Numbered from the stretch's first letter, positions 31,716-43,406 are shown. The stretch: 64,000 bases of DNA from Plumapathes pennacea (GCA_964036295.1 OZ038465.1:1513615-1577614); one strand, 5' to 3'. Numbers and translations are program-made. Notes: generated by a model not told the origin, from the letters alone.

Positions 31716-32051
31716 CTACGCAACGAATGGGCATCCAAAATGGCACCGATATGGTACCAAGTTTTCGTGCTCAAAAAGAAGAGCCTGGGTCTAGCTCTGG
31801 CAAGACTCTGCTCTAAAACGAGGCTCAATGATCCACTCAGTCCTGTATGACTGTGATGCATATCGCGCTATTTTAGCTCCTGAATATGTAATTTGTCAAA
31901 ATATTGAAAAATTCTTGTGAAAACGGTCATTTACGCGCAAAAGTTTAGTTATTCCAAAGTATTTTGCAATAGCCAATAAGCTTGCGGCCGTCACGATTGA
32001 AGGCTTCTGGAGTAGTGACCCTCCAGCCCCTTGGAGAAGAAGAACGAGGAA

Positions 32052-32286
32052 GAGGGCCTAGATGGGGAGTTTGCATAACACTTAACAGTAAAAATTTTAG
32101 GCCCATAACACTTAACAGTAAACCCCATTTAGGCCCTCCTCAGCTTGTATTATTAAATATCTAGTCTTGTAACACTTAACTGTAATTTTTTACATAACAC
32201 TTAACTTAATTTTTTTGGCATCATAACACTTAACAGTAAAAAATTCAGGCCCATAACACTTAACAGTAAACCCAATCTAGGCCCTC
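32052..32286. mobile_element. 235-bp insertion with GAGGGCCTAGAT ends and internal 19-mer repeats
   Basis: Ends are inverted: GAGGGCCTAGAT and ATCTAGGCCCTC. It is flanked by GAGGAA on both sides (32046-32051, 32287-32292). The other duplicated unit has the uninterrupted site gacgaggaacattcgc near 33308. The interior holds six copies of cataacacttaacagtaaa, partly degenerate. Confidence 0.75.
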
Positions 32287-32485
32287 GAGGAACATTCGCA
32301 TGAGCAGAGTAGCGTAACCTTAAAATAACATTCGAGCCAATCACACTCGTCTCAGTTATTCACGGTCACGAATGGTGGTCCATCGATTAAGTCAAAGACT
32401 GAAATAACGCGTCATTGGCGATGACTGAGCATTCCAGTGGAACTTTATTCATGCACGCGGCTAGGTCTCTACTGCAACCAACATA

Positions 32486-32935
32486 ATGCAGAGATTACCT
32501 GCTGAGGAATATGCCAAGGCTGAAGTCTGGGAAAAGATGTGGAACGAAAAAACTCCACCGTTTTGGCACAAACCAGAAGTTCACTCCGAACTAGTGAAGC
32601 ATTACAGCGATTGGACTGCGGGCAGGAAGCCTCGTTGCGGTGATCCTATCCAAAGGCGACCGTGCTGAACGCTACGTACAAGGTCTGCTTGCCATGCTCG
32701 CTCGTGATGGCCGCTACTTCGCGGAGACCGTTCGTCACGACGTAGGCGAACACGAAAGCAAACATGCGGCCAAAATTGTGGCAAACGTGACTAAAGAAGA
32801 CATGAAGGAACTGTTTGGTGATCGTTGTAATCTTCGTCAAGTGGATATAAAGACCTTGGATAAGGATCCCGAAGCAAAGGGTCGTCCACAAATGGCTCAC
32901 TCGATGGCTTACCACATCATAACTTTCAATCAGTG
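32486..32935 (+). pseudogene. Broken thiopurine S-methyltransferase-like copy
   Basis: Begins exactly like the intact gene 1 kb downstream (MQRLPAEEYAKAEVWEKMWN) but after residue 53 jumps to the 3' part. Relative to the intact copy, 302 bases (33648-33949) are missing; aggaag occurs at both deletion edges, so a microhomology deletion is likely. 302 is not a multiple of three, so the frame shifts and stops at 32668. The downstream part remains readable in another frame to HSMAYHIITFNQ. The lost region contained the SAM-binding motifs, so no active enzyme is expected. Confidence 0.88.
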
Positions 32936-33503
32936 AACCTGCCGGTCTTAGAAGTTACATCCAATGATCACCAGGGGCGATATTATTTATTACTTCAGTG
33001 ACTGGAGCAAAACTGTCTCCACACGTACGCGATAAGCACATAGCACTTTATTAATGCGAGTATCACGAGTATCGGGCTAGTTTTCCCCCCGGCAAATGAT
33101 CCAAAATCAGGCTGTATGACGGTAAGGCACATCTCGCTAGTTTAGCTGCTGAACATGTAATTTGTCAAAATATTGAATACTTTTTGTGAAAAACGGTCAT
33201 TTACGCGCAAAAGGTTAGTTATTCGTAAGTAATTTGCAGTAGCCAATAAGCTTGCGGCGGTCACAATTAAAGGCTTCTGCCCTAGCGACCCTGGCAAGAA
33301 GGACGAGGAACATTCGCATGAGCAGAGTAGCGTAACCTTAAAATGACATTCGAGCCAATCCACACTCGTCTCAGTTATTCACGGTCACGAATGGTAGTCC
33401 ATCGATCACGTCAACGACTCAAATAACGCGTCATTGGCGATGACATGCATTCTTGTGGAACTTTATTCATGCACGCGGCTAGGTCTCTACTGCAACCAAC
33501 ATA

Positions 33504-34253
33504 ATGCAGAGATTACCTGCTGAGGAATATGCCAAGGCTGAAGTCTGGGAAAAGATGTGGAACGAAAAAACTCCACCGTTTTGGCACAAACCAGAAGTTC
33601 ACTCCGAACTAGTGAAGCAATACAGCGATTGGACTGCGGGCAGGAAGGCCTTGCGGCTTCTTGTTCCTCTGTGTGGAAAGTCCGTTGATCTGCTATGGCT
33701 GGCAGATCGAGGTCACACGGTTATAGGAGTAGAGCTGGTGGAAAAACCAGTGCAAGAGTTCTTTACTGAAAACAACCTTGCCTATGAAGTGAAAAATGAA
33801 CAGACGTCCTCGCCCACAGAACCAGTTCTGAAGTTTTATTGCTCCATAAACAAAGCCGACAAAGACATCACGATCTATGTCTGCGATATCTTCCAGTTTA
33901 TCAACAGCAAACCCATGGATGAATTTGACGGCATTTGGGACAGAGGAAGCCTCATTGCGATGATCCTGTCTGAAGGCGACCGTGCTGAACGCTACGTACA
34001 AGGTCTGCTTGCCATGCTCGCTCCTGATGGCCGCTACCTCGCGGAGTCCATTCGCCACGACGAAGGCGAAGACGAAAGCAACAATGAGATGAATGCCCCA
34101 AACATGACTGAAGAAAACATAAAGGAACTGTTTGGTGATCGTTGTAATCTTCGTCAAGTGGATATAAAGTTCTTGGATAAGGATCCCGAAGCAAAGGGGC
34201 GTCCGCAAATGGCTCACTCGATGATTTACCACATCATAACTTTTAATCAGTGA
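33504..34253 (+). CDS. Thiopurine S-methyltransferase-like enzyme
   Basis: Class I SAM-dependent methyltransferase, 249 residues (human TPMT 245), in a single exon although vertebrate TPMT has many. Seen: N-terminal VWEKMWNEKTPPFWH, the SAM motif VPLCGKSVDLLWLADRGHTV at about 54-73, IGVELVEKPVQEFF, and FDGIWDRGSLIAM, all typical of the TPMT family, which methylates aromatic sulfur or, in some bacteria, selenium and tellurium compounds. The C-terminus HSMIYHIITFNQ is complete. Cytosolic; no signal peptide. It is the intact member of the tandem pair. The native substrate in an animal like this is unknown. Confidence 0.88.
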   Translation: MQRLPAEEYAKAEVWEKMWNEKTPPFWHKPEVHSELVKQYSDWTAGRKALRLLVPLCGKSVDLLWLADRGHTVIGVELVEKPVQEFFTENNLAYEVKNEQTSSPTEPVLKFYCSINKADKDITIYVCDIFQFINSKPMDEFDGIWDRGSLIAMILSEGDRAERYVQGLLAMLAPDGRYLAESIRHDEGEDESNNEMNAPNMTEENIKELFGDRCNLRQVDIKFLDKDPEAKGRPQMAHSMIYHIITFNQ

Positions 34254-35558
34254 ACCCGCCGCTGTTCTCAGAAGTTAGTACATCTAATGATCACCAGGGG
34301 AGGCATTTGACCTGTTACCTCAACCGGACTAGAGTAAAACTGAGTGCACACGTGCACGATAAGAATAGAGCACTTTATTAGTGGGAAAGACAACAAATTA
34401 TGGACAGATAAGCTAAGCCTAAATATTCTGAAAATAGGAACAAACGAAGTTGTTCGTCTTCGTGCGTTCCAGAAACGTGACGTCATACTTGGAAACCCGA
34501 TGTCGTTTTGCGAGCGAGCGAGAGTGTACTATCCGCATTCTTTGTAAATACCAACTTCCCTAGCTAATTTACCTTTCCCATCAAAACTAACTTGAGTATC
34601 AGGTTCTTGATAAGCATAGAGTCCATAAGTCCCATTTTCCAGTAGTCCCGTCCCGCAAAGAGGATCAGTTAATACCATAGGCTGCATTTCCGATTTGTAT
34701 ATTTTTCATCTTTATCATAAATACGATTTTTAATAGTTGTTTGTTGTTGTTTGTTTTAGTCTATCAGTATTTCATATGTTCTCCCCAATTCATCGTTTGC
34801 GGCGCGCCTCAGGACGTGCGCCAAACCTAATGCAAATTTTAAACTCGTTTTTGCTCATTTGCGTTTGGTTTGGCGCACGTTCATAAAAGGAGCGGAGAGT
34901 TTGATATCAGTTCCAGTGTTCTTAGTCAAAATTGTTTCTTCTTATCTTCACATACATCGGTTAAAAGAAATGACGTAAATTTATGCAAAATGTAATTATA
35001 CCGAAGACAGATCAGGAAGTGTTACTGACGATATTTAAGCGCATCTATAGCCTGACTTGTTGTTTTATATCTATATTTTATAACAATTACAAACGTAATT
35101 ATGCGGGGATTCCGTTTAAAAACTTTCTATGAACCAGCTGGGTCTCCACGCCCGACGTGAAATTACAGATTGAGTACATTAATAGGTTGAATAATGTCTA
35201 AAGGTTACTTTTCACACTATACGCTTTAATTGGCGTCTTTTTTCGTGCGTTTTTGCGTTCCGTCCATAATAAAACGATGGCTTGAAACAGCGTGTTAGTC
35301 GGGACGTAGATTTACTTTGAAAGCCTTTCTCTAAGCGATGAGAGGTCCGCGTGCAAGCGATTGTTATTCTCTTTTTAGCTGTCCGATCATAATCATATTG
35401 ACAAGGCAAACAAACAAACGCTTTAAGTACATAAATTTTTGATCAAAAAATTAAATCACTCTCTGGGACCTGTTTAATACATCTGAATATATAAGCGTTA
35501 ACGTTTTTTACGTTCAGTTCCTCCTTCGCGGCAAGCGTAGCCTACCTGTTAATGAAAG
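34254..35558. other. Intergenic region with one promoter-like palindrome
   Basis: No gene is supported between the TPMT-like gene and the beta-lactamase-like gene. The only notable structure is the inverted repeat at 34814-34880, listed separately. Confidence 0.5.
34814..34880. promoter_or_regulatory. Perfect 14-bp inverted repeat with E2F-like cores
   Basis: ACGTGCGCCAAACC (34814-34827) and GGTTTGGCGCACGT (34867-34880), 39 bases apart. Each arm holds TTTGGCGC, an E2F-type core, and atgcaaat and atttgcgt lie just inside. Cataaaagg follows at 34882 as a possible TATA-like box, but no gene is seen after it. Confidence 0.35.
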
Positions 35559-37283
35559 TTAAGACCCGTCGGGTATTCGTTCTGCAACCAATTTCCACCC
35601 AGGGATGCGAAAGCTTGTCGAACGATTGCTATTATCCGGAATCTCAAAGCGCAGCTCCGCGTAACTTCCAAGCCGTTCATGCAGACAGGACATTTTCCCG
35701 CCGTATTTTGCTTGGAAGATTAATCGTCGCCCGATGTAACGTATAGTAAAGACTATATCGTCTATTTTCGGGGCCTTACGCCGGGCGACAAGAAGGTTCT
35801 GGTATTGCATTACATGCACCACATAAAACTCCACCTCCAGCGTTTCCAGGTTTGTCTCGTTTACCTTGTAAATGCCGACGTAAGGACTTTTATCTATGGG
35901 AAAATTGGTTTTTTTCTGCAGATCATACAAGGTCTCGTTCAGAGCTGGCAGGATATCTTTGTAAATATCATGGGACATCTTTGTGACTTCAGTTGCGCCC
36001 TTGCCCGGGGGGAGATAATATACAGTACTTATCAGAACTGTCATACCGAGTTCCATCTCGGGAACTACTGTAAAAAATGCGCTGTAGGTATCGACCGAGC
36101 CTCCCTTTCCTCGCACCATGAAACCATCAAGAAACTCCATCTCCCATGGCGACCCCCATAACGTTCGGCCGTCGGGGGCCACGTCCACTGGCTGCATCAT
36201 TTCACGAAGGCTGGAGGGCCTGAAGAGACTCTGTTTGTCTGGCTGTGAAAACATCATGCCCAGCTTGGTCAGATCATTGAGTGTGGAGTACATCTGCCCG
36301 GCTGGCGCCAGCCATCCAAGGTCTATAAACGACACAAGCTTCTCCCCCTTCGCGTACGGTAAGGCTATGTTCTTGCGCACTTCCGCCGTTATTTCGAAGC
36401 TCGTATGTTTCATCTGCAGTGGGTCGAGAATGTATTTTTTGGTCCACTCTTCGAACGTGATGTTCAGGAGCTTTTCAGTAAGCAGTCGCCCTAGAAGCGC
36501 ATAGCCAAGGTTGCTGTAGGATGGCACGGTCCCTGGTGGAACTACAAGGCTGCGGTTGCGAAGTTTAAGAAGTTGGCCTTGATTAGTGCTTCCGTTGCAG
36601 TGATAAACACAGGGGGCTTCGCGTGGAAGGCCCGACATTTGCCCAGCAATCTGTCGTATTGTGATGTTATCTCGTGTAAATGGGTTCTGAATATGGAATT
36701 CGGGGGCGTATTTGTTCAACGGGTCATCAAGTGAGTCAATCCGTCCATCTTCATATAGCTTAAAAACCAACAAAACGGCGAACACCTTGGTGATACTTCC
36801 AATTCGATAACGAGTATCGCCATCCGGTAGTAGATTTTTTGAGACCACCTTGGTACCGTAATGATGTTGCCATATTGTGGCATTTTTGTAAAAGACGTTG
36901 GAGGAAATAGCTGGGAGTGAGACGCTATCGTCGATAAACGAAGCGAGACGCTTTTCTACGCTTTTCAAAGCTTCCGCCACCTTGGTCGGTAACGGACTGG
37001 GAAGATGAAGCAGAGAAGGCAATTCGGCGCACGGCAATCCGTAAGAATCTCCAGTTTCTGCTAGCTTGTGCGATGCCATACTTCGTAGGGCTTCCAAATC
37101 TTTCTCGAGCTGCTCGCTCTTCACTGTTTGCCATATAAACAACGCAGTCATCACGACAGCCAGAACGAACGCTATCACTGCAACACTCCGCCATAACAAA
37201 AAGTAACGCGGAGATTTCATGCTCACTTGAGGCGACTCCAGAACTAGATTTTGGACGCTGCGGTTTAGCTTTCCAGAGCTCAT
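35559..37283 (-). CDS. Membrane-anchored serine beta-lactamase-like protein (LACTBL1-type)
   Basis: 574 residues in one exon. One transmembrane helix (about 30-51) follows a short cytosolic tail with basic residues, so a type II topology with an extracellular catalytic domain is predicted. The serine beta-lactamase/penicillin-binding fold is shown by S163-x-x-K166 (GSITK), Y256-S-N (SYSN) and K393-G-G. Animal members of this family are serine hydrolases or peptidases; LACTB forms mitochondrial filaments, while LACTBL1-type proteins are poorly studied. Several N-x-S/T sites agree with an extracellular domain. The C-terminal 130 residues (about 445-574) form a separate beta-rich domain as in related proteins. 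No enzyme substrate can be inferred. Confidence 0.85.
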   Translation of the reverse strand: MSSGKLNRSVQNLVLESPQVSMKSPRYFLLWRSVAVIAFVLAVVMTALFIWQTVKSEQLEKDLEALRSMASHKLAETGDSYGLPCAELPSLLHLPSPLPTKVAEALKSVEKRLASFIDDSVSLPAISSNVFYKNATIWQHHYGTKVVSKNLLPDGDTRYRIGSITKVFAVLLVFKLYEDGRIDSLDDPLNKYAPEFHIQNPFTRDNITIRQIAGQMSGLPREAPCVYHCNGSTNQGQLLKLRNRSLVVPPGTVPSYSNLGYALLGRLLTEKLLNITFEEWTKKYILDPLQMKHTSFEITAEVRKNIALPYAKGEKLVSFIDLGWLAPAGQMYSTLNDLTKLGMMFSQPDKQSLFRPSSLREMMQPVDVAPDGRTLWGSPWEMEFLDGFMVRGKGGSVDTYSAFFTVVPEMELGMTVLISTVYYLPPGKGATEVTKMSHDIYKDILPALNETLYDLQKKTNFPIDKSPYVGIYKVNETNLETLEVEFYVVHVMQYQNLLVARRKAPKIDDIVFTIRYIGRRLIFQAKYGGKMSCLHERLGSYAELRFEIPDNSNRSTSFRIPGWKLVAERIPDGS

Positions 37284-39630
37284 GGCGTGCTGCTAAACTT
37301 GACCCGAGAGCGACGCCGCCGGAATCATTAGTGAACAATTTCAAAATTAATTTGGTGCCGACTTAATATTTGCACTCACGCCCTATTAGAGCTGTCAATT
37401 AGAATTACACGAACTCAGAATTTGCATATCTGCGTGCAGCCAGCTCTATATCCTGGCTCAGTTGATCGAAACAGTTCGATAGTAAATAATGAAACATGTG
37501 CACTACAGCGACCTACACTCGAGATGTCACGATTGGTGCTGCTTTAGTGGTCGTAATACAACTGTATTGGACCGACAGGTTTTTTCTTATTAAAGTTGAT
37601 GACAGCTTTTGTCAGGTTTGTGTATTTTTTTTTTCCGGTCAATCAGAAATCGGAAATTACTTCCAAATTCGAGGACAGCCTGTGCCTTACCCATCATCAC
37701 AAGGCAAGCAATAAAAAAACAAGCAACAGCATTGGTCAGTTGAGTATGTGACAACAAAATGTAAATTTCTAAAAAAATCGTTTTAGATTATTTTAAAGTG
37801 AAAATATGATAAAGAGAAGCGTTAAGACCGTATTAGTTGTGTACCTGGTGACACGCCTGCTCGCCTGAAAAGAAAAATACAGACAGACAGAACAAAAGCG
37901 GAAAAAATACTATCTTGCTTATGAAGTCTCAAAAGAGCCCAGGCAACTGTTTCTTTTATCTGATTGTGTACCTTGCCAAAGCTTGTTATGCAAACATTCC
38001 AAGTATTCGTAGCGAGCGATCTCGGTCAAATATTATCCAATTACTTATTTTAAAAGAATAATCCAGTATCATAGATGTTAATATCTAGATTCTCAGTTAA
38101 CCTTGCTGAACCTCTATCAGCGCTAATTCATATTCAATCGCATGTTGACATCTCCTTTTGTGTGGTTTAATTGCTTGTTTCTTTTGTTCATTTGTTTATT
38201 TCTGTTGACTTCAGCTATTGATGGAGGGAGTCCACATTTGTGGAACAGTTTGCGTGTGCAAGTGTGGGCAGTAGCGCTGCCGTAGTAGGAATGGGGCGGG
38301 GCAATAGCTGCGGAGAGGGAGGGGAGGGGAATGGAAGGGTGCACGCTACTGCCTGAGCACTGGTCAGAATATTCACCAAGTCGCATCTCTATCACATGCA
38401 GATCTAAACCCCTGTCACCCCACACTCGCAGCCCTCCCGTTCCCATCTCACCCTGGCATGTAAAATTTGTTTGTAGCCCGAAATACGCCAAGCTACTTAT
38501 CTGGCAACTTTAGACAAGGCCATCAAGATTGAGCAGGCTTTTTGCAGTTCAGAAGTTGGATGTTTTCTAGGACGCGCGTGACACGAAACGGAACAGCAAC
38601 TAACATTTAGCTTTATTACTATGCAATGACATAAAGACTCTCTGACATTAGTATCACGATCATGATTTCTATTTTGCAATAAATGATTCACAGTAAGTGA
38701 TACTGACTCGAGCAAGGTCAGGTGTAAATCCCGCGTGTCAAACAATATTGTAAAGAGTCCTGGAGCCTGGGGCTTCGTGCTGTAATAACAACCAAAGACA
38801 CGAAAGCATGACACAAGAAAACATTTTCGTTATAATCTAGCGTGGCTGAAAACTACACGAACACGAGACAAAAATACAATGGCTCATATGCCTTGCCGGT
38901 CTTAAAATGCACAATATTTGTCGAAAAAGTCCTTGAACGGGACTGGATAGTGTTCATTACGAACACAAGATAAACAACAAAATCTGTATAATGCTGACTG
39001 ATATGGGGCGTATAAACAGGATTGCAAATAAAATACGAAGGGTGTGCTGGTGTTTGTCGGCTTTTACGGCTAGAATTGGAATAAAGGCCGCGTGAAATGA
39101 CCCTAGCCAAAGCCATTTTTGCTTGTTCTGGGTACAAAATTCATTTGGCAGATTAGTTTAAATATAGTCATGTCAGATTCGTATCAGTTCCAAATCAAAG
39201 TGTTTTAGCACGGCTATTCCTATTCCGGAAGCCGTTCCTCCAAACAAACATGCACCCTTGACTTGAAACGTTTGGCTGTTGGCCGCCATGTTTAGGCTTG
39301 AGTTTGAGAGTCTCAAGCGGTAACGCCCTAGCTAAGCTTCTGGGGCAACTAGCCCACCCCACTCTCAACTCCCACCCAACCATTTACAAGGTCCAGAAAA
39401 AAGCGTCCTTCTTTCCCCTAACTGCCATTGTAGGTCTGAATTTGTAGGTACAAGGAGCCAGCGTTAAAAATCATCCTGGCGTTGAAGTTGTAGCACCGCA
39501 GTGCATTCCTTTCCATGTCGGCTGAGCCAGTTCAACCAGTGCAGTCGGTACGTAGCCTTTCACTCATACAATACGTTTTCTTCTTGCATGGTGGCCGATA
39601 ATCTGCATTTAGAGCTTGGACATGAAAGAG
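37284..39630. other. Intergenic, no supported gene
   Basis: About 2.3 kb between the beta-lactamase-like gene and the first rolling-stone gene. Short ORFs at 38123-38491, 38497-38814 and 38853-39137 have no recognisable features. Around 38280-38340 there is a G-rich patch. Confidence 0.45.
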
Positions 39631-42050
39631 TTAAACAGGTCCAAGTTTATCAGAATATCTGGTGCACAACCAGAACCTCAGCCGATACAGCAAACACAGA
39701 ACAACCTGCGAGAGGGGGTGTCCAATAAACAGCAACCCAAACAAGAATCCCACGGCGCGACCGGGGCTTTCCGTGTAGTCCAAGTGCTTGTAAATGAAAG
39801 ATTCCCCTTGAAGATTAGTTCCATGAAACGCCCAGTAAACGAAGGTAAAAATGATGTACACAACGCTGAAGAGCATCGAATGAACCACGTGCACGACTCG
39901 CACCGGAAACATGCCTAGCATGGTTTCTATGACAACGAAGACTGAGTTCAGCGCGTGTACTGTGATTTCCAAGGCGTCGCTTTGCTGGGCTGGCCTGAGG
40001 GTCGAATAATATAAGACGGTCAACACCAGTGACGAGTTAGCCGCAATGTTGTACAGTACCCACATTGCCTCGTGATACCATTTCATTGGCGTTTCCAACT
40101 GAATATCCAGAGGATTTATTTGCGCCTGCGCAGCTCGCTCCTCGTCACGTGGGGTATCACGTGTGTTCTCGCGTCCATTTTTCTCTCTGGAGCGAGGCGA
40201 TGGTTTGGACCACTGAATTGGTTCGTGAGTGCTGACGTCATACTCGCCTTGCTTGCACTCTTCCTTGTAATGCCATGCGCTGATTACGGTGGCACAGATG
40301 AAGTATATGGTCAGTGCCAGGAAGTACCAGTTGGACAAGAAGATGAACCACTTAGCGTCTCCGTTTGCTGGTACGATAATACTGTACAGCAGCCAACCCG
40401 TTAAGAACAAGGCGATCACAAAGCGATATAAGACAGTCAGTGTCACTGGGAACCACTGCCGAGAAATAAAAACTTTTTAAAAAATACGCCTTCACTCCTG
40501 GGACTAACAACATTAATTTTCTGCAGCCGCACAATATTCTCAACCAGAGATCCACACAAATGGAGAACTTGGTTTGTCATAGGTTGAGCTCAATTCTCAC
40601 TATGTCACTCATACTCTCCCTTCTTCACTGGTTGGGAGAATCTAAGAGTCCTAAAGAATATATTATGATGTACCACCTTTGTAGGCTGTGAGTTATCTAT
40701 TATATGTGCTGTTATTTGTCCTTATGGGTATCAGTTCTTTCTGTACATTCGCGCTTCCCAAATAGTTCAGGGTGATGGGTAACCGCGATCATCTTGTTAT
40801 GCGGACATCAATAAAAATTATGCGGCCTGAGGCAAGCAATACACGCCTTGAAAACGCTGAGTCATAAAAATAGACTGTTTTGGTCTCTTAATATGCATGT
40901 TTTCCTCTTGGTGCGACAAATTAACCTTAGTGAAACAAACAACCGTGAGAAAAATTAATTCCACCTGCTGGACATGATTCAGTGAGCAACAGATTAAATA
41001 AAAAAAAAAAAAGCTGAAAAAAGCAGTACGCAGGAAACAGCTTACCGCCTTACCGTTGCACTCTCGATCAATGAAGCATCGTCACCTTATCGTCAATAAT
41101 ATTGTCTTAAGACAGGCCGACCTCCTGTGAGTTTCGTATATTGCAGCGACACTCGCTAAGTGTAAAGGTAGGGAAGCATATGGCTTTGCGCGGACACCAT
41201 TTTCTTGGGTTCCTTTTCTCGTTGTGAGTTTCGCTCGCGGTGATATTTATACTACCATGTTGTGCTCTGCCAACAAATAACTCTTGAATCATGAGAGGCT
41301 CTTTCTGTGTCCGACTGTTTGTTCCGCTCATCGTCTTTCTCGGTGTAGGATTTCAGTTTGCAGCTGCCCGCGAGAGCTTATGCATATTCGCAGTCATGCA
41401 GACGGACTGATGGCAATTTTCGCCTTTCAAAGTGCAACGCGGACAATTCGCAGTGTATCGGGTTAAAGGCGCTACGACACGAAAACTGCTTGACCATACT
41501 AAACACGTGGGAAAACCGCGGGATGAACTGCCTTCAGGCGCAGTCAATTACATTGCCGAATTTATGCTCGCGACTGTAAAATGTGAATTCTCAAGCCAAT
41601 AATTGTACATTCAGTTACACTTTCGATGGCAAGGCAAACCTGCTTCTTGCGGTTCTTTATGAGGCGTAAAAAGCCCGCTTCAGCTGTTTTGCGGTCAAGC
41701 GATACCAGCAAATGGTTTATAGTTTTGTGTACGGCAAAGCAAACGGTTTGTGTTATTTTCACTCAGAGTTCTTTAATCTGGTTCAACTTCCAAGGCAAGC
41801 GAATTGTCGTCAAAACTGACAAGACTTTGAAGAGAGATGTGAGCCCGTCAAAACAGGCGGCTGGGAAGCACTCATTTTTTCGTTTTCTATGGTGAACGGC
41901 GTGGTTTCAATGATGGTGAGCTATTCACGCGACGTTGATGAATTCAGAAACATTAAATCTTACCGGAGATTCGGCGAAGTCTCCTGAGTTGAGATACAAC
42001 AGTCGAAAGTTCACCAGTTGAAACTCCTCGCGAACTTCCCGACGCCACAT
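39631..42050 (-). CDS. Rolling stone-like membrane protein, copy 1
   Basis: Two exons, 41964-42050 (29 codons) and 39631-40455, joined in phase 0 at ...AESP|WFPV; 303 residues. Six hydrophobic segments are visible in exon 2, with a 55-residue polar loop after the second. Family features: NWYFLALTIYFICATV, AMWVLYNIAANSSL, HALNSVFVVIETML, PVRVVHVVHSMLFSVVYIIF, GTNLQGESFIY, and LDYTESPG. Drosophila rolling stone acts at the membrane in myoblast fusion; functions in cnidarians are not known to me. Exon 1 encodes a cytosolic leader 'EEFQLVNFRL..'. The intron is 1.5 kb. First of a cluster of five, all on the minus strand. Confidence 0.82.
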
Positions 42051-42595
42051 TTTACAGATATTGTCCTTGAGAAACCGATGTTAGGCTTCGTGCTTCAACG
42101 GACAGTATCGTTTCATCGGTCTGTTAGTGATGCGGTGAGCTGAAGTGGTCCCTCATTTGTTTAACAATGCATTGCGGTAAACGTAAATTATTCCTTGTTG
42201 TGTGACTTATCATCTTTTGTGTTGTGTAGCACATGGGAATAATTACATTGTGATTTAGTTCGACTCGAGTGCTCTCTCTTATTTGCTTTCCCAACTTCTT
42301 CAAACAGAACCACGAAGTCCGAGCTCTGACCAAATCCAAAGGCGCCCGCGATCTACAGTCGTAGCGGTTCCATCTGGTCACCATTCCCCGACGGCGACTT
42401 CAAAAGAATATTCATTTACGCGACGAGTATTCTTGCAGGGGAAGATTAATCGATCGCATAGCACGTCCACGACGTCATGATTGACGACGCCTTTATTGAC
42501 ATGCTTTGACATCATTCGACATTTTTTCGTGTCGTTACCGCCTGACTTCTAAGAAAAGCTTTAGCACAAAGTTAAAATCTCTGTCGATTTGATAA

Positions 42596-42747
42596 TTTTA
42601 CCACAATATTTAGGAATATACAAGAAAGTTTCGTTGTATTTTGTTGCAAAGCGTGACACGCTGGCGTCACATCGTTGTCTGGACTCTTATCTACCACGGT
42701 TAATCGACCAATCAGAGAGCGAGAAACTAGCGTGTTGTGGTAAAAAT
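42596..42747. mobile_element. MITE with TTACCACAA ends (family of 26012-26165)
   Basis: Starts ttttaccacaatatttagga and ends cgtgttgtggtaaaaa; the body shares gtttcgttgtatttt, gtctggactctta and cgaccaatcagagagcgaga with the copy in the PRPF18 intron. Confidence 0.7.
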
Positions 42748-42806
42748 ATTAATAATATACTCTAAAGTATTTATATAAATTTCTATATTTACCCCCCCCC
42801 CCCCCC

Positions 42807-43021
42807 GGGCCTAGTTGTTCAAAGCCTGATTAAGCTAATCCAGGATTAACCAACTTTTTACCTTTGTCCTTTTGGCCAACAAACTGCAACTTTTTTAGCT
42901 CAAAACTTATTAAGCACGCTAAGTTATGCGAAACCTTCCCGTATTTTTTCATTTTTAAAAATTACAAAACGTTTGCTGCTAATCCAGGATTCGCCTAATC
43001 GTCCTTTGAACAATCGGTCCC
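42807..43021. mobile_element. MITE with GGGCC-TTGTTCAAAG ends
   Basis: Left end GGGCCTAGTTGTTCAAAG pairs with the right end CTTTGAACAATCGGTCCC, imperfectly; taatccaggatt occurs near both ends in inverted arrangement. A run of C residues precedes it (42793-42806). Confidence 0.55.
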
Positions 43022-43406
43022 TGGTTCCCAAGAAGTCGTGTCGTGTAAAGTTTGTCGAAAGAAGCTGCATGGAACGATGTTAAACTCATAATTAGCAGTG
43101 CAAGTTTGCACACTAGATGCATAGGGAAGGTCCCGGCTTTTAAGACTTACGGGCACTGAAATTAAAAACAACAGACACTAATACAGTATCTAATGATGCA
43201 AACTTTAATTACCATCACGCAAGCCAAGCAAAAACAAATCATAGTCTAATATTACAACGATCAAACTTGCAACGGATTACCAGATGTTCACCGCCGGAAC
43301 ACGGGCCGAGTGTGTACGAGTGACTGACTAAACTCTTTACAACGTAGAAACGGCCACATGCATTTCAGAGTTCGGGACAGGACTGAACATATAATGGATC
43401 GGCTGT

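Larger units (their letters stand above)
31842..34385 (+). repeat. Tandem duplication of the TPMT-like locus (~1.25-kb units)
   Basis: 31842-33060 and 33112-34385 align from about 630 bases upstream of the ORF to about 125 bases past it. Shared landmarks: gtaatttgtcaaaatattga, cattcgcatgagcagagtag and ggctaggtctctactgcaac. Unit 1 has a transposon insertion upstream and a deletion in the ORF; unit 2 is intact. Confidence 0.85.

Noticed and set aside
32052-32286. CRISPR-like array of 19-base repeats
   Set aside because: The repeats are irregularly spaced, partly degenerate, and lie within an inverted-repeat element of an animal genome.
32486-32668. Small independent 60-residue protein
   Set aside because: It is the truncated start of the TPMT-like gene, ended by the frame change at the 302-base deletion.
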